From an uncultured Alphaproteobacteria bacterium (GTDB lineage Bacteria; Pseudomonadota; Alphaproteobacteria; Rickettsiales; UBA1997): a stretch of 64,000 nt of DNA. Positions 47,706 to 56,862 of this stretch are shown piece after piece (the first letter of the stretch is position 1; the number at the start of each line of letters is the position of its first letter). The stretch is taken from NCBI GenBank assembly GCA_949288805.1, contig CASELL010000006.1, positions 1 to 64,000 of the forward strand, written 5' to 3'. The translations under genes were made by a program, and so were the position numbers. Under the pieces are notes generated by a model, which saw only the letters and a program-made list of their open reading frames with translations, was not told the DNA's origin and did not search any database.

Positions 47706-48920
47706 TTATTTATTATTATTTAATATTCTTTCACAATCTTTATCTCCCCTACCCGATAAAGTTATTACTATTATATCTTCCTTTGTTGTTTTATTAATAA
47801 TTTTTGGCAAAACAGCTATTGCGTGAGCACTTTCTATTGCTGGAATAATTCCTTCTAATTTAGATAATAAATAAAAAGCCTCAATTGCCTCTTTATCATC
47901 TATAACAATAGCACTTATCCTATTAATGCTTTTTAAGTAAGCTAATTCTGGACCAACACCTGGGTAATCAAGCCCAGCAGATATACTATATGCTTCTGCA
48001 ACATTGCCTTTATCATCTTTTAAAACATAACTCTTAAAGCCATGTAATATTTCTTTTTCTCCTTTTGTTAAAGTACAAGCAGTTTCTTTAGAATCTTTAC
48101 CTTTACCACCCGCTTCTGCTCCTATAATGTTAACCTCTTTGTCTCCAATAAAACTATAAAAAGTTCCAATTGAATTACTACCACCACCTATACAAGCAAC
48201 TAGATAATTTGGTAATCTATTTTCTTTTTCTATTATTTGTTCTTTTATTTCGTTACCTATGATTGATTGAAAGAATCTAACAATTTCAGGATACGGAGCT
48301 GGCCCAACTGCTGATCCTATTAAATAATAAATATCTTCAACGTTGTTTGAATAAACTTTTAAGGCTTCATCTACTGCTTCTTTTAATGTTTTTGTTCCGT
48401 TTTCTACACTTATAACTTTTGCTCCTAAAAGTTCCATTTTTCTAACATTACTAATTTGTCTTTCTATATCAACTGCTCCCATGTATATTTCGCAAGGCAT
48501 ATTAAGTAAAGCACAAGCTGTTGCTGTTGCTACACCGTGCTGCCCTGCTCCTGTTTCTGCTATTACTTTTTTCTTACCTATTTTTTTTGCTAAAAATATT
48601 TGTCCTAACGCATTGTTTATTTTATGTGCCCCTGTATGGTTTAAGTCTTCCCTTTTTAAATAGATTTTAGCTTTACCATAATATTCTGTCAGTCTTTTAG
48701 CAAAATATAAAGGTGTTTTTCTACCTACATAATCAACCATTAAAGAATATAATTCATTTAAAAAATTATCGTCATTTTGTAATTCTTTAAACTTAATATA
48801 TATATTTTCTAGATCTTTTTTAATTATATCTGGAACAAATTGACCACCAAATTCTCCAAACATACCGTTTTTATCAACAGAATATAAATAATTATTTTTA
48901 TCAAAGTAATTTTTTTTCAT
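47706..48920 (-). CDS. trpB: Tryptophan synthase beta chain, stand-alone
   Basis: PLP enzyme that joins indole and serine. From ATG 48920 it is 404 residues; the longer reading adds 17 residues of poor quality. The PLP Lys is Lys100 in HTGAHKINN, followed by the catalytic Glu block AETGAGQHG, the GGGSNSIG phosphate loop and the SAGLDYPGVGPE COMM region. All appear intact, type TrpB1. No trpA or other trp gene is in the window. It may use host or environmental indole, or act with a TrpA encoded elsewhere. Confidence 0.95.
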   Translation of the reverse strand: MKKNYFDKNNYLYSVDKNGMFGEFGGQFVPDIIKKDLENIYIKFKELQNDDNFLNELYSLMVDYVGRKTPLYFAKRLTEYYGKAKIYLKREDLNHTGAHKINNALGQIFLAKKIGKKKVIAETGAGQHGVATATACALLNMPCEIYMGAVDIERQISNVRKMELLGAKVISVENGTKTLKEAVDEALKVYSNNVEDIYYLIGSAVGPAPYPEIVRFFQSIIGNEIKEQIIEKENRLPNYLVACIGGGSNSIGTFYSFIGDKEVNIIGAEAGGKGKDSKETACTLTKGEKEILHGFKSYVLKDDKGNVAEAYSISAGLDYPGVGPELAYLKSINRISAIVIDDKEAIEAFYLLSKLEGIIPAIESAHAIAVLPKIINKTTKEDIIVITLSGRGDKDCERILNNNK

Positions 48921-49236
48921 ATAAATACCTATTATTAAATTAATAATAGCCATGTTTTGTAATAAAAACAATAATATGAAATAATATGAGATTATATTAA
49001 GATAATATCAACAATAAATATTACAAAACAAGGCATAATAAAACATATTAATACTTGGTTGTATTAACACCAACACCATAATTTAGTTAATATGTTTTTA
49101 TGTAAGTTCATAATATAAATTATTGATTTACTCAATAATTGTATAATAAAAAAATTAAATTACAAGTGAAATTATAGCTCTTGATTTTAAATAAATTAAT
49201 TTATATAATTGTTGTGTTAAAATATTATTTTAAGTT
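48921..49236. other. 316-base divergent intergenic region with a long inverted repeat
   Basis: Between trpB (minus) and coaX (plus). It holds 12-bp arms AAAACATATTAA (49040-49051) and TTAATATGTTTT (49087-49098), and inside the 35-base loop a second short pairing of TTGGT with ACCAA. This could be a structured leader or regulator site for either gene. Otherwise only low-complexity A/T sequence is seen. Confidence 0.4.
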
Positions 49237-49989
49237 ATGTTTTTAATTTTTGAAACTGGTAATACTAGCACTACAATAGTTGTTAGAGATGATAAAGAAA
49301 CAAAATTTTTTTATAAAGTTCTTGATACACAAATTAGTAATGATAATGATTTTGATAGTGTAATCAATAATTTATTATCAATTAATAATATTGATATTAA
49401 GGATATTAAAAAAGTTTTAATATCATCAGTTGTTAGAAGAGCTAAAGAAATGGAAATTAATTTTTGTAAAAAAAACAATTTAGAATTTTTTGATATATCA
49501 GATGATAATATAAAACTAAATTTTACAAAAAGAAAGGGCATGGGAGCTGATCTTATAGCTGATACATTTAATGCTATAGATTTATATAAACAAGATGTAA
49601 TTGTTATTGATATGGGAACTGCTACAACTTTTACAACTGTAGAAAAGGATCTAGTAGGAGCAACATTTATTGCTGGTTTTAAAACTATTTTAGACGCTTT
49701 ATCTAATAATTGTGATTTATTACCTAATTTTGAATTTAAAGAACCTACAAGTGTGTTAGGCAATACAACAATTGATGCTATGAATGCTGGTGTTTATTTT
49801 GGTTATATTGGTATTATTAATAATATAATAAAAAGAATAGAGAAAGAATTAAATAAAAAAATGAAAATTGTTTTAACTGGTGGTTATTCTAAATTAATAG
49901 TAGGCAAGTTAGATTTTGATGTTAAATATATACAAGATTTAACTGTTGAAGGTATCTATAAAATATATAAATATAATAATGAAGTTTGA
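49237..49989 (+). CDS. coaX: Type III pantothenate kinase
   Basis: First step of coenzyme A synthesis. 250 residues with an ASKHA fold: N-terminal FETGNTSTTI (phosphate 1 type), GMGADLIAD near residues 103-111, and VIDMGTATTF near 124-133 (the DxGT acidic/phosphate block). Complete. It overlaps the lolC/E gene by 11 bases. It suggests that the bacterium imports pantothenate and makes its own CoA. Confidence 0.93.
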   Translation: MFLIFETGNTSTTIVVRDDKETKFFYKVLDTQISNDNDFDSVINNLLSINNIDIKDIKKVLISSVVRRAKEMEINFCKKNNLEFFDISDDNIKLNFTKRKGMGADLIADTFNAIDLYKQDVIVIDMGTATTFTTVEKDLVGATFIAGFKTILDALSNNCDLLPNFEFKEPTSVLGNTTIDAMNAGVYFGYIGIINNIIKRIEKELNKKMKIVLTGGYSKLIVGKLDFDVKYIQDLTVEGIYKIYKYNNEV

Positions 49990-51229
49990 ATTTTTAGTTG
50001 CTTTTAGATATTTAAAATCGAAAAGAAGAGAAAAGTTTATATCTATAACTGCTATTTTTTCTTTTATAGGTATAATGTTAGGTGTAGCAACATTAATTGT
50101 TGTTATGTCTGTAATGAATGGTTTTAGGGAGGAATTTGTTAGTAAGATAATAGGTTTAAATTCGCATATTACTATTTTTCCAGAAGATTATAGTAGAAGC
50201 CAATATGTTGATATAATTGATTCGATAAAAAGTGTTGACAATGTTAATTTTATCAATCCAATTGTAGAAAAACAAGTAATGTTTATAGGAAACGACAACA
50301 CATCTTTAGGTGGACTTGTTAGAGGAATAAATATTGAAGATTTAAAAAACAAAAAAGATATTTATAATAGCATAGAAGAAAAGGAATTAAAAGATTTTAA
50401 TAATTCTTCTTTAATTATAATTGGTAATCAATTAGCTTTAACTTTAAAGCTCAATATTGGTGATACTGTAAAAGTTATTGCTCCAGAATTTAATAATACT
50501 ATAATAGGTTCTGTTCCAAGAATTAAAACATATACTGTTGGTGCTATTTTTTCTAGTGGAATGTATGAATATGATTCTATGATAGCTTTTATACCTCTAT
50601 ATTTTGCACAAAAACAATTTAATCTTAATAATTCTATAACTGGCATAGAAATTTTTTTAAAAAATCCAAATATAGCTCAACAATCATTAAGTCAAATTAG
50701 CAATATTTTAGATAAAAACGACATTAGCTTTTCAATTATTGATTGGAAAGGAGCTAATTCTAGCTTAATATCTGCTTTAAATATCGAAAGGAATGTTATG
50801 TTTTTAATATTAACTTTAATAATTATTATAGCTGCATTTAATATAATATCTAGTTTAATAATGTTAGTTATGGACAAAAATAAACAAATAGCTGTTTTAA
50901 AAACAATAGGGGCTAGTAGTAATAGTATAATGTCTATATTTATTATATGTGGAACTTTTATAGGTATTATTGGAACAACATTGGGAGCTATTATTGGTGT
51001 TTTATTTGCTAATAATATAGAGAATATAAGAATATTTTTAGAAAAAACTTTTAATTTAGATCTTTTTAATCCAACAATATATTTTTTATCTCAGTTGCCA
51101 TCAAAAGTTTATTTATCCAATGTTATTTTGATTATTTCTTTATCAGTTATTTTATCTTTTCTTGCTACAATTTACCCAGCTTATAAAGCAAGCAAAACAG
51201 ATCCTGTTGAAATATTAAGATATGAATAA
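49979..51229 (+). CDS. Lipoprotein-releasing ABC permease (LolC/LolE)
   Basis: Inner-membrane subunit that extracts lipoproteins for transfer to LolA. From ATG 49979 it is 416 residues: one helix (about 22-48) in FISITAIFSFIGIMLGVATLI, a large periplasmic domain, and three helices in the last third, ending in the conserved EILRYE. The usual partner LolD is not next; an alpha/beta hydrolase overlaps its end by eight bases instead. A single LolC/E gene making a homodimer is usual in alphaproteobacteria. Confidence 0.88.
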   Translation: MKFEFLVAFRYLKSKRREKFISITAIFSFIGIMLGVATLIVVMSVMNGFREEFVSKIIGLNSHITIFPEDYSRSQYVDIIDSIKSVDNVNFINPIVEKQVMFIGNDNTSLGGLVRGINIEDLKNKKDIYNSIEEKELKDFNNSSLIIIGNQLALTLKLNIGDTVKVIAPEFNNTIIGSVPRIKTYTVGAIFSSGMYEYDSMIAFIPLYFAQKQFNLNNSITGIEIFLKNPNIAQQSLSQISNILDKNDISFSIIDWKGANSSLISALNIERNVMFLILTLIIIIAAFNIISSLIMLVMDKNKQIAVLKTIGASSNSIMSIFIICGTFIGIIGTTLGAIIGVLFANNIENIRIFLEKTFNLDLFNPTIYFLSQLPSKVYLSNVILIISLSVILSFLATIYPAYKASKTDPVEILRYE

Positions 51230-51818
51230 TATGTTTGATAAAGAGATTAAAAAGGTATATTCTAATACAGAGATTGAATATGGTGTTGTTATTGGAAATA
51301 ACAATGTTCTTTTTATAAAAGCGGGCCAAAATGGTTCTAAATATGGTTATAATAATAAATATTTACAAATAGCTAGTAGAATAAACAAAAAATATGGTTA
51401 TAGTGTTGTATGTTCTTCAAATCCATTTAATGGAACAAATCCATTAGATGTAGATTTAACTGTTATAAAAGAATTAATTCCATATGAAATAGAAAAAATA
51501 TACTATATGGGACACTCTAATGGCGCTCTTATAGGAGCTAGATGGGGCGGAGAATATTCTTTAATTAAAAGAATGTTGTTAGTTAATCCACCATTTTTTA
51601 ATTGGCATAAAACAGAAGCTGGGCTTTCAAAGTTTTGTGGTGAAAAAGCAATATTTGTTTTTGGTGAAAAAGATCCATCTTTTTCTAGTGTTTGTTTTAT
51701 TAATTTTGAACAACAAGACAATCTATCTTTAATTACATATATTGGAGCAGATCATAATTTTACCAATAAACTAGAAGATTTTATTGAATTGCCTGAAAGG
51801 TATTTGTTTGATAAATAA
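51222..51818 (+). CDS. Alpha/beta hydrolase-fold protein
   Basis: A 198-residue cytosolic protein with the nucleophile elbow GHSNGA (Ser99), a later acid in GEKDPS and a His in GADHNF, the order of an alpha/beta hydrolase triad. No signal peptide. It overlaps the lolC/E gene by eight bases and is probably translated with it. The substrate is not known. Confidence 0.75.
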   Translation: MNNMFDKEIKKVYSNTEIEYGVVIGNNNVLFIKAGQNGSKYGYNNKYLQIASRINKKYGYSVVCSSNPFNGTNPLDVDLTVIKELIPYEIEKIYYMGHSNGALIGARWGGEYSLIKRMLLVNPPFFNWHKTEAGLSKFCGEKAIFVFGEKDPSFSSVCFINFEQQDNLSLITYIGADHNFTNKLEDFIELPERYLFDK

Positions 51819-51831
51819 TTTATTGATTATT

Positions 51832-51907
51832 TGGTGGGCTCGGGGGGATTCGAACCCCCGACCAATTGATTAAGAGTCAAGTGCTCTACCAGCTGAGCTA
51901 CGAGCCC
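51832..51907 (-). tRNA. tRNA-Lys (anticodon CUU)
   Basis: Minus-strand cloverleaf: acceptor GGGCTCG/CGAGCCC, anticodon loop CTCTTAA giving CUU, T-loop GGTTCGAATCC, discriminator A, encoded CCA. It reads AAG; the more frequent AAA codon needs another tRNA outside the window. Confidence 0.96.
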
Positions 51908-52128
51908 ATACGATTTTATTTTATAATATTTATTTTTAAAATCAAGCAAAATGTATTAGCAATACTACAATATTCAATAAAGTAAGAATAATACATAGTT
52001 TTTTGCCAATATCGATAAATTATCAACATATAAACGCTTTAAAGTTTTATAAATGTTTCGTTTGATTAATTAAATATTGATTTTTTAAAAAAAATATTCT
52101 ATAACTAATTATGTTTTTACTAATAATA

Positions 52129-52581
52129 ATGGAAAAATATATGACAAACAGAGATGTTTCTCTTCTTGCTTTTAGAATATTTAATATAGAAGAAATGAGA
52201 ATTTTTTCTGAAGATACTATGGTATTTAATGAAGAAACTGGAAAATTTTTAAATTTAAAAGAATATATTTATGAAGGAGTTAGAAACAACAAGTTTAAAT
52301 CAATACGAGGCCTATTGAACGAGATATTTAAATATATTCCAGAAGAATCCGTTTCTTTTGAAGACGGTCAATGTTTTAATCCTCGAGACATTTGCTGTGA
52401 TGAGGCAAATAAAATTATACAAGAAAGAAACCGCCGAATGCAAGCAATGTATGTAAGAGGTGTTATTGCGTTAGAAGACTTAAATTTGCTTAGTTTGGAA
52501 CAAAACCAACAACAGGGTCAAACAGTTATTCCTCCAAGACCTAATGCTCCAAGTGTTGCTCCACTTCCTGTTTGGTGGTAG
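52129..52581 (+). CDS. Unrecognised 150-residue protein with a proline-rich tail
   Basis: A soluble protein beginning MEKYMTNRD (an ATG at 52111 is also open and another at 52141 is possible). It has a possible helical middle with EEMRIFSEDTM and a Cys pair ICCDEAN near residue 90. A hydrophilic segment RNRRMQAM follows, then a Gln/Pro-rich C-terminus ending APLPVWW. It has no signal peptide or membrane helix. Arg codons CGA/CGC and the higher G+C of the second half are unlike the neighbours. It lies alone between tRNA-Lys and the ribosomal operon, with its own inverted repeat downstream. It is a candidate lineage-specific or acquired protein. Confidence 0.6.
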   Translation: MEKYMTNRDVSLLAFRIFNIEEMRIFSEDTMVFNEETGKFLNLKEYIYEGVRNNKFKSIRGLLNEIFKYIPEESVSFEDGQCFNPRDICCDEANKIIQERNRRMQAMYVRGVIALEDLNLLSLEQNQQQGQTVIPPRPNAPSVAPLPVWW

Positions 52582-52624
52582 TTTTTATGTAAAATATATT
52601 TATGTTTTATAAAATATTTTTGAT

Positions 52625-52657
52625 TAAGTTATCAATATGGTCAATATTGATAACTTA
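52625..52657 (+). terminator. Inverted repeat after the unrecognised gene
   Basis: Perfect 14-bp arms (52625-52638 and 52644-52657, beginning TAAGTTATCAATAT), loop GGTCA, followed by TTTATT. Probable terminator, although the T run is short. It lies about 30 bases upstream of the rpsJ promoter. Confidence 0.65.
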
Positions 52658-52687
52658 TTTATTGTGAATAATATCATTAATTTTTTG

Positions 52688-52715
52688 TTGACTTAAAAAA
52701 ATATTGTTTTATAAT
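52688..52715 (+). promoter_or_regulatory. Strong sigma70-type promoter of the ribosomal protein operon
   Basis: TTGACT (52688-52693), a 16-base spacer and a perfect TATAAT (52710-52715). The roughly 95-base leader before rpsJ contains small hairpins: GTTCA/TGAAC around 52736-52751 and TAGG/CCTA around 52773-52785. Confidence 0.82.
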
Positions 52716-52816
52716 TATGCTGTCTTAATAGTGATGTTCATTTAATTGAACCTCTCATTTCGATGTTTTATGTAGGTTTTTCCTATGTTTTATAAATATT
52801 ATATTAAGAAGAAACA

Positions 52817-53125
52817 ATGAAAGAAAAAGAAGGAATTAGAATTGTTTTGAAAGCATTTGATACAAACATATTAAATCAAGCAGTTCAAGAAATAGTTGGA
52901 ACAGTTAAAAGAACTGGGGCTACTGTTGTTGGTCCTATTCCTCTTCCTACTAATACAAAAAAATTCACTGTTATTAAATCTCCACATATTTATAAGAGAA
53001 GTATGGAACAATATGAAATTAGATCTTTAAAAAGATTACTAATAATTATTCCTACTCCACAAACAGTTGAAGCTTTAATGAAATTAAACTTATCAGCTGG
53101 TGTAAATATAAAAATTTCGAGGTAA
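52817..53125 (+). CDS. rpsJ: Ribosomal protein S10
   Basis: First gene of the S10 operon. 102 residues, with the [19 protein letters not shown] block near residues 40-58 and [14 protein letters not shown] near the end. Good AAGAAG-type ribosome site. It also serves as NusE in transcription antitermination. Confidence 0.97.
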   Translation: MKEKEGIRIVLKAFDTNILNQAVQEIVGTVKRTGATVVGPIPLPTNTKKFTVIKSPHIYKRSMEQYEIRSLKRLLIIIPTPQTVEALMKLNLSAGVNIKISR

Positions 53126-53131
53126 TGAATA

Positions 53132-53761
53132 ATGGTTGCTATAGTTGGAAAAAAGTTAGGCATGAGTAGATTGTACCTAGATAATGGTTCGGTTGTGCCT
53201 GTGACTTTAATTAAAATATATGATAGTTTGGTTAGTAATTTTAAGAATTACGAAGATAAAGACTTTAATCATATTTCTTTATCATATGGTAAAGATAAAA
53301 AAACAGAAAAAAAAATTAATAAATCTGTTTTAGGTTTTTATAAAAAGAATAATTTAGAACCTTACAATAATATAAAAACCTTTAAAGTGAATAAAGAAGA
53401 AATATTCAACATAGGAGATATTTTAGATTATACTCAGTTTAAAGAAGGTGATGTTGTAAGTGTTACCGGTATTTCAAAAGGTAAAGGATATGCCGGTGTT
53501 ATGAAAAGACATAATTTTGCTGGTTTAGAAGCAGCACATGGTGTTTCAATTTCACACAGATCTCTTGGTAGTACTGGTAATAGAAGAAGAGAAGGAAAGG
53601 TAAAAAAAGGTAAAAAAATGGCTGGACATATGGGATCAGATAAAGTTACAGTGAAAAATTTACAAGTAGTTAAAATAGAGTCAGAAGACGGTGTAATTTG
53701 TGTTAAAGGTGCAGTTCCTGGTTCTAAAGGTTCCGATCTTGTTATTAAGGTTTTAAATTAA
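53132..53761 (+). CDS. rplC: Ribosomal protein L3
   Basis: 209 residues, six bases after rpsJ. N-terminal GKKLGMSRLY, then GISKGKGYAGVMKRHNF and the conserved HRSLGSTGNRRREGKVKKG loop (about 140-158) that reaches the peptidyl-transferase area. Confidence 0.97.
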   Translation: MVAIVGKKLGMSRLYLDNGSVVPVTLIKIYDSLVSNFKNYEDKDFNHISLSYGKDKKTEKKINKSVLGFYKKNNLEPYNNIKTFKVNKEEIFNIGDILDYTQFKEGDVVSVTGISKGKGYAGVMKRHNFAGLEAAHGVSISHRSLGSTGNRRREGKVKKGKKMAGHMGSDKVTVKNLQVVKIESEDGVICVKGAVPGSKGSDLVIKVLN

Positions 53762-53772
53762 GAGGTTAGATT

Positions 53773-54390
53773 ATGGAATTGTTAGTTTTAAATTTAGATA
53801 ATTTTAAAGAATCTTCTGAAAAAATAGAGGGTATTGACCTTGAAAATATAGAAGGTGAAAAATGTGTGCCTTATGTTATTAAATGGCAATTAGCTAAAGA
53901 TAGATTGGGAACTGCTAAAACTAAATTGATGTCTGAAGTATCTGGTTCTACCAAAAAAATCGTTAGACAAAAAGGTTCTGGTGGAGCTAGACATGGTTCT
54001 AAAAGAGCTGTACAATTTGTTGGTGGTAGAACTGCTTTTGGACCACAACAAAGAGATTATAGTTTTTCAATTCCTAGAAAAATTGTTAAAAAAGCATTGA
54101 GTTATGCTTTAAGAACAAAAGCTAAAGAAGGAAAACTTATTTTAATTGAAGGTATGGAAGGCTTAGAGTTGAGTACTAATAAATTAAGCAAAAAACTACA
54201 AGAAAAAAATATTAATAGAGCATTGGTTGCTTATAATGTTGAAGATTATAAAAACTTTACATTATCTTTAAGAAACTTATTTAACTATAAAAGTTTAATA
54301 GTTGATGCTTTAAATGTTTATGATATTCTTAATTTTGATTATTTATTAGTTGACAAAAAGTCATTAAATAAATTAAAAGAGGTATTATAA
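53773..54390 (+). CDS. rplD: Ribosomal protein L4
   Basis: 205 residues. The RQKGSGGARHGSKRAVQFVGG loop (about 67-87) reaches the exit tunnel; the GPQQRDYSF block follows. Its stop overlaps the rplW start by one base (TAATG). In E. coli L4 represses this operon; no S10-type leader could be confirmed here. Confidence 0.97.
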   Translation: MELLVLNLDNFKESSEKIEGIDLENIEGEKCVPYVIKWQLAKDRLGTAKTKLMSEVSGSTKKIVRQKGSGGARHGSKRAVQFVGGRTAFGPQQRDYSFSIPRKIVKKALSYALRTKAKEGKLILIEGMEGLELSTNKLSKKLQEKNINRALVAYNVEDYKNFTLSLRNLFNYKSLIVDALNVYDILNFDYLLVDKKSLNKLKEVL

Positions 54391-54686
54391 TGTTAGGTTA
54401 TATATATGATATCATACTTTCGCCAGTAGTAACTGAAAAAACTAATAATCAGTTGGGTAATAATAAGTATTCTTTTAATGTTTTAGATTCAGCAAGTAAA
54501 GAGGATATTAAAAATTCAATAGAGACTATTTTTGATGTTAATGTTGAAAAAATTAATATAATCAATACAGAGGGAAAAGTTAAGAGATTTAAAGGTACTA
54601 TTGGTAAAAGAAGTTCTGTTAAAAAAGCTGTTGTTACTTTGAAAAAAGGACAAGAGATTAATTTTACTAAATTAGAGGATAAATAG
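54390..54686 (+). CDS. rplW: Ribosomal protein L23
   Basis: 98 residues, beginning with an [12 protein letters not shown] block near residues 11-22 and ending in a Lys-rich strand. Docking site for trigger factor and the signal recognition particle at the tunnel exit. Confidence 0.96.
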   Translation: MLGYIYDIILSPVVTEKTNNQLGNNKYSFNVLDSASKEDIKNSIETIFDVNVEKINIINTEGKVKRFKGTIGKRSSVKKAVVTLKKGQEINFTKLEDK

Positions 54687-54687
54687 T

Positions 54688-55512
54688 ATGGTTATGAAAA
54701 ATTATAAACCGATAAATTCTTCTAGTAGAGGATTAAAATTGGTTAGTAAAGAAAATCTATGGAAGGGTGGACCATTAAAGATTTTAACTGTTTCTACTAA
54801 AAGTAAAGCTGGCAGAAATAATTATGGTCAAATAACAGTTAGAAGAAGAGGTGGTGGTCATAAGAAAGCTTATAGGCTGATAGATTTTAAAAGAAATAAA
54901 TTTGATATTTCTGCTGTAGTTGAAAGAATAGAATACGATCCCAATAGAACCGCTTTTATAGCATTAATTAAATATGATGACGGTATTTATTCTTATATTA
55001 TAGCTCCAGATAATTTAAAAGTTGGTGATAAAGTTATATCTTCTAAAAAATTAGTTGATATTAAGCCAGGTAATGCTATGCCATTATCTGTTATGCCGAT
55101 TGGTACTACTATACACAATATAGAAAGCAAACCTGGAGCTGGTGCTAGAGTTGCTAGAAGTGCCGGACTTTTTGCTCAATTAGCAGGTAAAGATGATGGT
55201 TATGCGATAGTTAGATTACAATCTGGTGAAACTAGAATGTTTTTATTAGATTGTTTAGCAACGGTTGGAACTGTTAGTAACCCAGATAAAAAGAATGAAA
55301 AATTAGGAAAAGCAGGAAGAAATAGATGGTTAGGTGTTAGACCTAGTGTTAGAGGTGAGTCTATGAACCCTGTTGATCACCCTCATGGTGGTAGAACTAG
55401 AGGTGGTAGAATACCTGTTTCTCCTACTGGTGTATGTGCTAGAGGTGGAAGAACTCGATTAAAGAGTAAACCATCTAATAGATTTATTGTTAAAAGTCGC
55501 CATAAAAAATAA
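54688..55512 (+). CDS. rplB: Ribosomal protein L2
   Basis: 274 residues with the MVMKNYKP start that aligns with MALKxYxP of other L2 proteins. The C-terminal signature region [20 protein letters not shown] (about 217-236) contains the conserved His near the peptidyl-transferase centre. Confidence 0.97.
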   Translation: MVMKNYKPINSSSRGLKLVSKENLWKGGPLKILTVSTKSKAGRNNYGQITVRRRGGGHKKAYRLIDFKRNKFDISAVVERIEYDPNRTAFIALIKYDDGIYSYIIAPDNLKVGDKVISSKKLVDIKPGNAMPLSVMPIGTTIHNIESKPGAGARVARSAGLFAQLAGKDDGYAIVRLQSGETRMFLLDCLATVGTVSNPDKKNEKLGKAGRNRWLGVRPSVRGESMNPVDHPHGGRTRGGRIPVSPTGVCARGGRTRLKSKPSNRFIVKSRHKK

Positions 55513-55523
55513 GAGGTAGAAAT

Positions 55524-55802
55524 ATGACAAGATCAGCTTGGAAAATTCCATTTGTAGATGGTTATTTAATTAAAAAAGCAAAAACAGCTAGTGAAGATCC
55601 TAAAAAACCAATAATTAAGACTTGGTCAAGAAGATCTACTATTTTGCCACAATTTGTTGGTTTAACTTTTGCTGTTTACAATGGTAAAAAATTCGTGTCT
55701 GTATTAGTTAGTGAAGATATGATTGGACATAAATTTGGTGAGTTTGCTCCAACAAGAACTTTTCATGGACACGCTGGTAATAAAAAAGTAGAAAAAAAAT
55801 AG
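55524..55802 (+). CDS. rpsS: Ribosomal protein S19
   Basis: 92 residues: [15 protein letters not shown] start, the [14 protein letters not shown] block and the [19 protein letters not shown]-terminus. GAGGTAG ribosome site. Confidence 0.97.
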   Translation: MTRSAWKIPFVDGYLIKKAKTASEDPKKPIIKTWSRRSTILPQFVGLTFAVYNGKKFVSVLVSEDMIGHKFGEFAPTRTFHGHAGNKKVEKK

Positions 55803-55809
55803 GTAGAAT

Positions 55810-56163
55810 ATGAGTGAAAAAAAATTTGCACAAGCTTATTTAAGAAACCTAAAAACTAGTCCTATTAAATTAATGAAAATTACTAGGGCTATACATGGCA
55901 TGCCTGTTAATAAAGCTATGACTCAATTAGCTTTTTGTAATTTAAAATCGGCAAAACCCATAAAAGATTTATTAAAATCTGCTATGATGAATGCTGAAAA
56001 CAATCATGGTATGGATATTGATAAACTATTTATTTATAGAATAGATACTGGTAAATCTTTCGTTATGAAAAGGTTTCATGCCAGAGCAAGAGGTAGAGGA
56101 AATAGAATTAACAAACCCTTTTGTCATGTTAGAATAGTTTTAACAGAAATGGAGGACAAATAG
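55810..56163 (+). CDS. rplV: Ribosomal protein L22
   Basis: 117 residues. Conserved ARxLRxSPxK-like start (AYLRNLKTSPIKL), NAENNHGMD middle and the HARARGRGNRINKP beta-hairpin that lines the exit tunnel. Confidence 0.96.
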   Translation: MSEKKFAQAYLRNLKTSPIKLMKITRAIHGMPVNKAMTQLAFCNLKSAKPIKDLLKSAMMNAENNHGMDIDKLFIYRIDTGKSFVMKRFHARARGRGNRINKPFCHVRIVLTEMEDK

Positions 56164-56164
56164 T

Positions 56165-56782
56165 ATGGGACAGAAAGTAAATCCAGTAGGTTTTAGAATA
56201 AATGTTAATAACAATTGGTCATCAATTTGGTATGATGATAGAAATTATAGAGACAATTTGATTAAGGATCTTCAAATACAAAACTATATTGAAAAGAACT
56301 TTAAGAATTTTTCTATTTCTAGAGTTGTTATTGAAAGAACAGGTGAACATCTAGTTGTGTTGATTAAAACATCTAAACCCGGTGTTTTAATCGGTAAAAA
56401 AGGTGCCGATATAGAAAAAATTAAAAAGTACATTCAAAAAAATATGAATGAAAAAGATGTTTCTATTAAAATTATAGAAGTTGAAAAACCAGATTTAGAT
56501 GCAGAATTGGTTGGTCAATCAATTGCTAGACAAATAGAAAACAGAGCGGCATTCAAGAGAGTTGTTAAAAAAGCAATTCAAAATGTTATTAAATATGGTG
56601 CATTAGGTGTGAAAATTACTGTTTCTGGTAGGTTAAATGGTGTTGATATAGCTAGATCAGAAACATATAAAGAAGGATCTATTCCTCTACACACTATAAA
56701 AGCTAATGTTGACTATGCTCATGTTGAGGCTTTATGTACTTATGGTATTATTGGTATTAAAGTTTGGATTTACAAAAAATAG
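56165..56782 (+). CDS. rpsC: Ribosomal protein S3
   Basis: 205 residues: MGQKVNPVGFRI start, KH domain with VLIGKKGADIEKI near residues 76-88, and a C-terminal GVDIARSETYKEGSIPLHTI block. The next gene starts 80 bases later, the largest gap in the operon. Confidence 0.97.
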   Translation: MGQKVNPVGFRINVNNNWSSIWYDDRNYRDNLIKDLQIQNYIEKNFKNFSISRVVIERTGEHLVVLIKTSKPGVLIGKKGADIEKIKKYIQKNMNEKDVSIKIIEVEKPDLDAELVGQSIARQIENRAAFKRVVKKAIQNVIKYGALGVKITVSGRLNGVDIARSETYKEGSIPLHTIKANVDYAHVEALCTYGIIGIKVWIYKK

Positions 56783-56794
56783 TCAAAATAATTA

Positions 56795-56823
56795 TTGACT
56801 TTAATTTTAAAAAATCTAATACT
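56795..56823 (+). promoter_or_regulatory. Possible internal promoter between rpsC and rplP
   Basis: TTGACT (56795-56800), a 17-base spacer and AATACT (56818-56823), in an 80-base gap where other genes of the operon are at most 20 bases apart. The -10 element is weak. Confidence 0.4.
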
Positions 56824-56862
56824 TATAATACATTTTGTTAATTTTAAAAAGTAGTAAAAGAG

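Noticed and set aside
48921-48971. Extended N-terminus of TrpB
   Set aside because: Seventeen hydrophobic residues without a homologous counterpart; the ATG at 48920 begins the family sequence.
52736-52785. An S10-leader (L4-binding) element before rpsJ
   Set aside because: The hairpins are short and do not show the known E. coli-type structure; noted in the promoter entry only.
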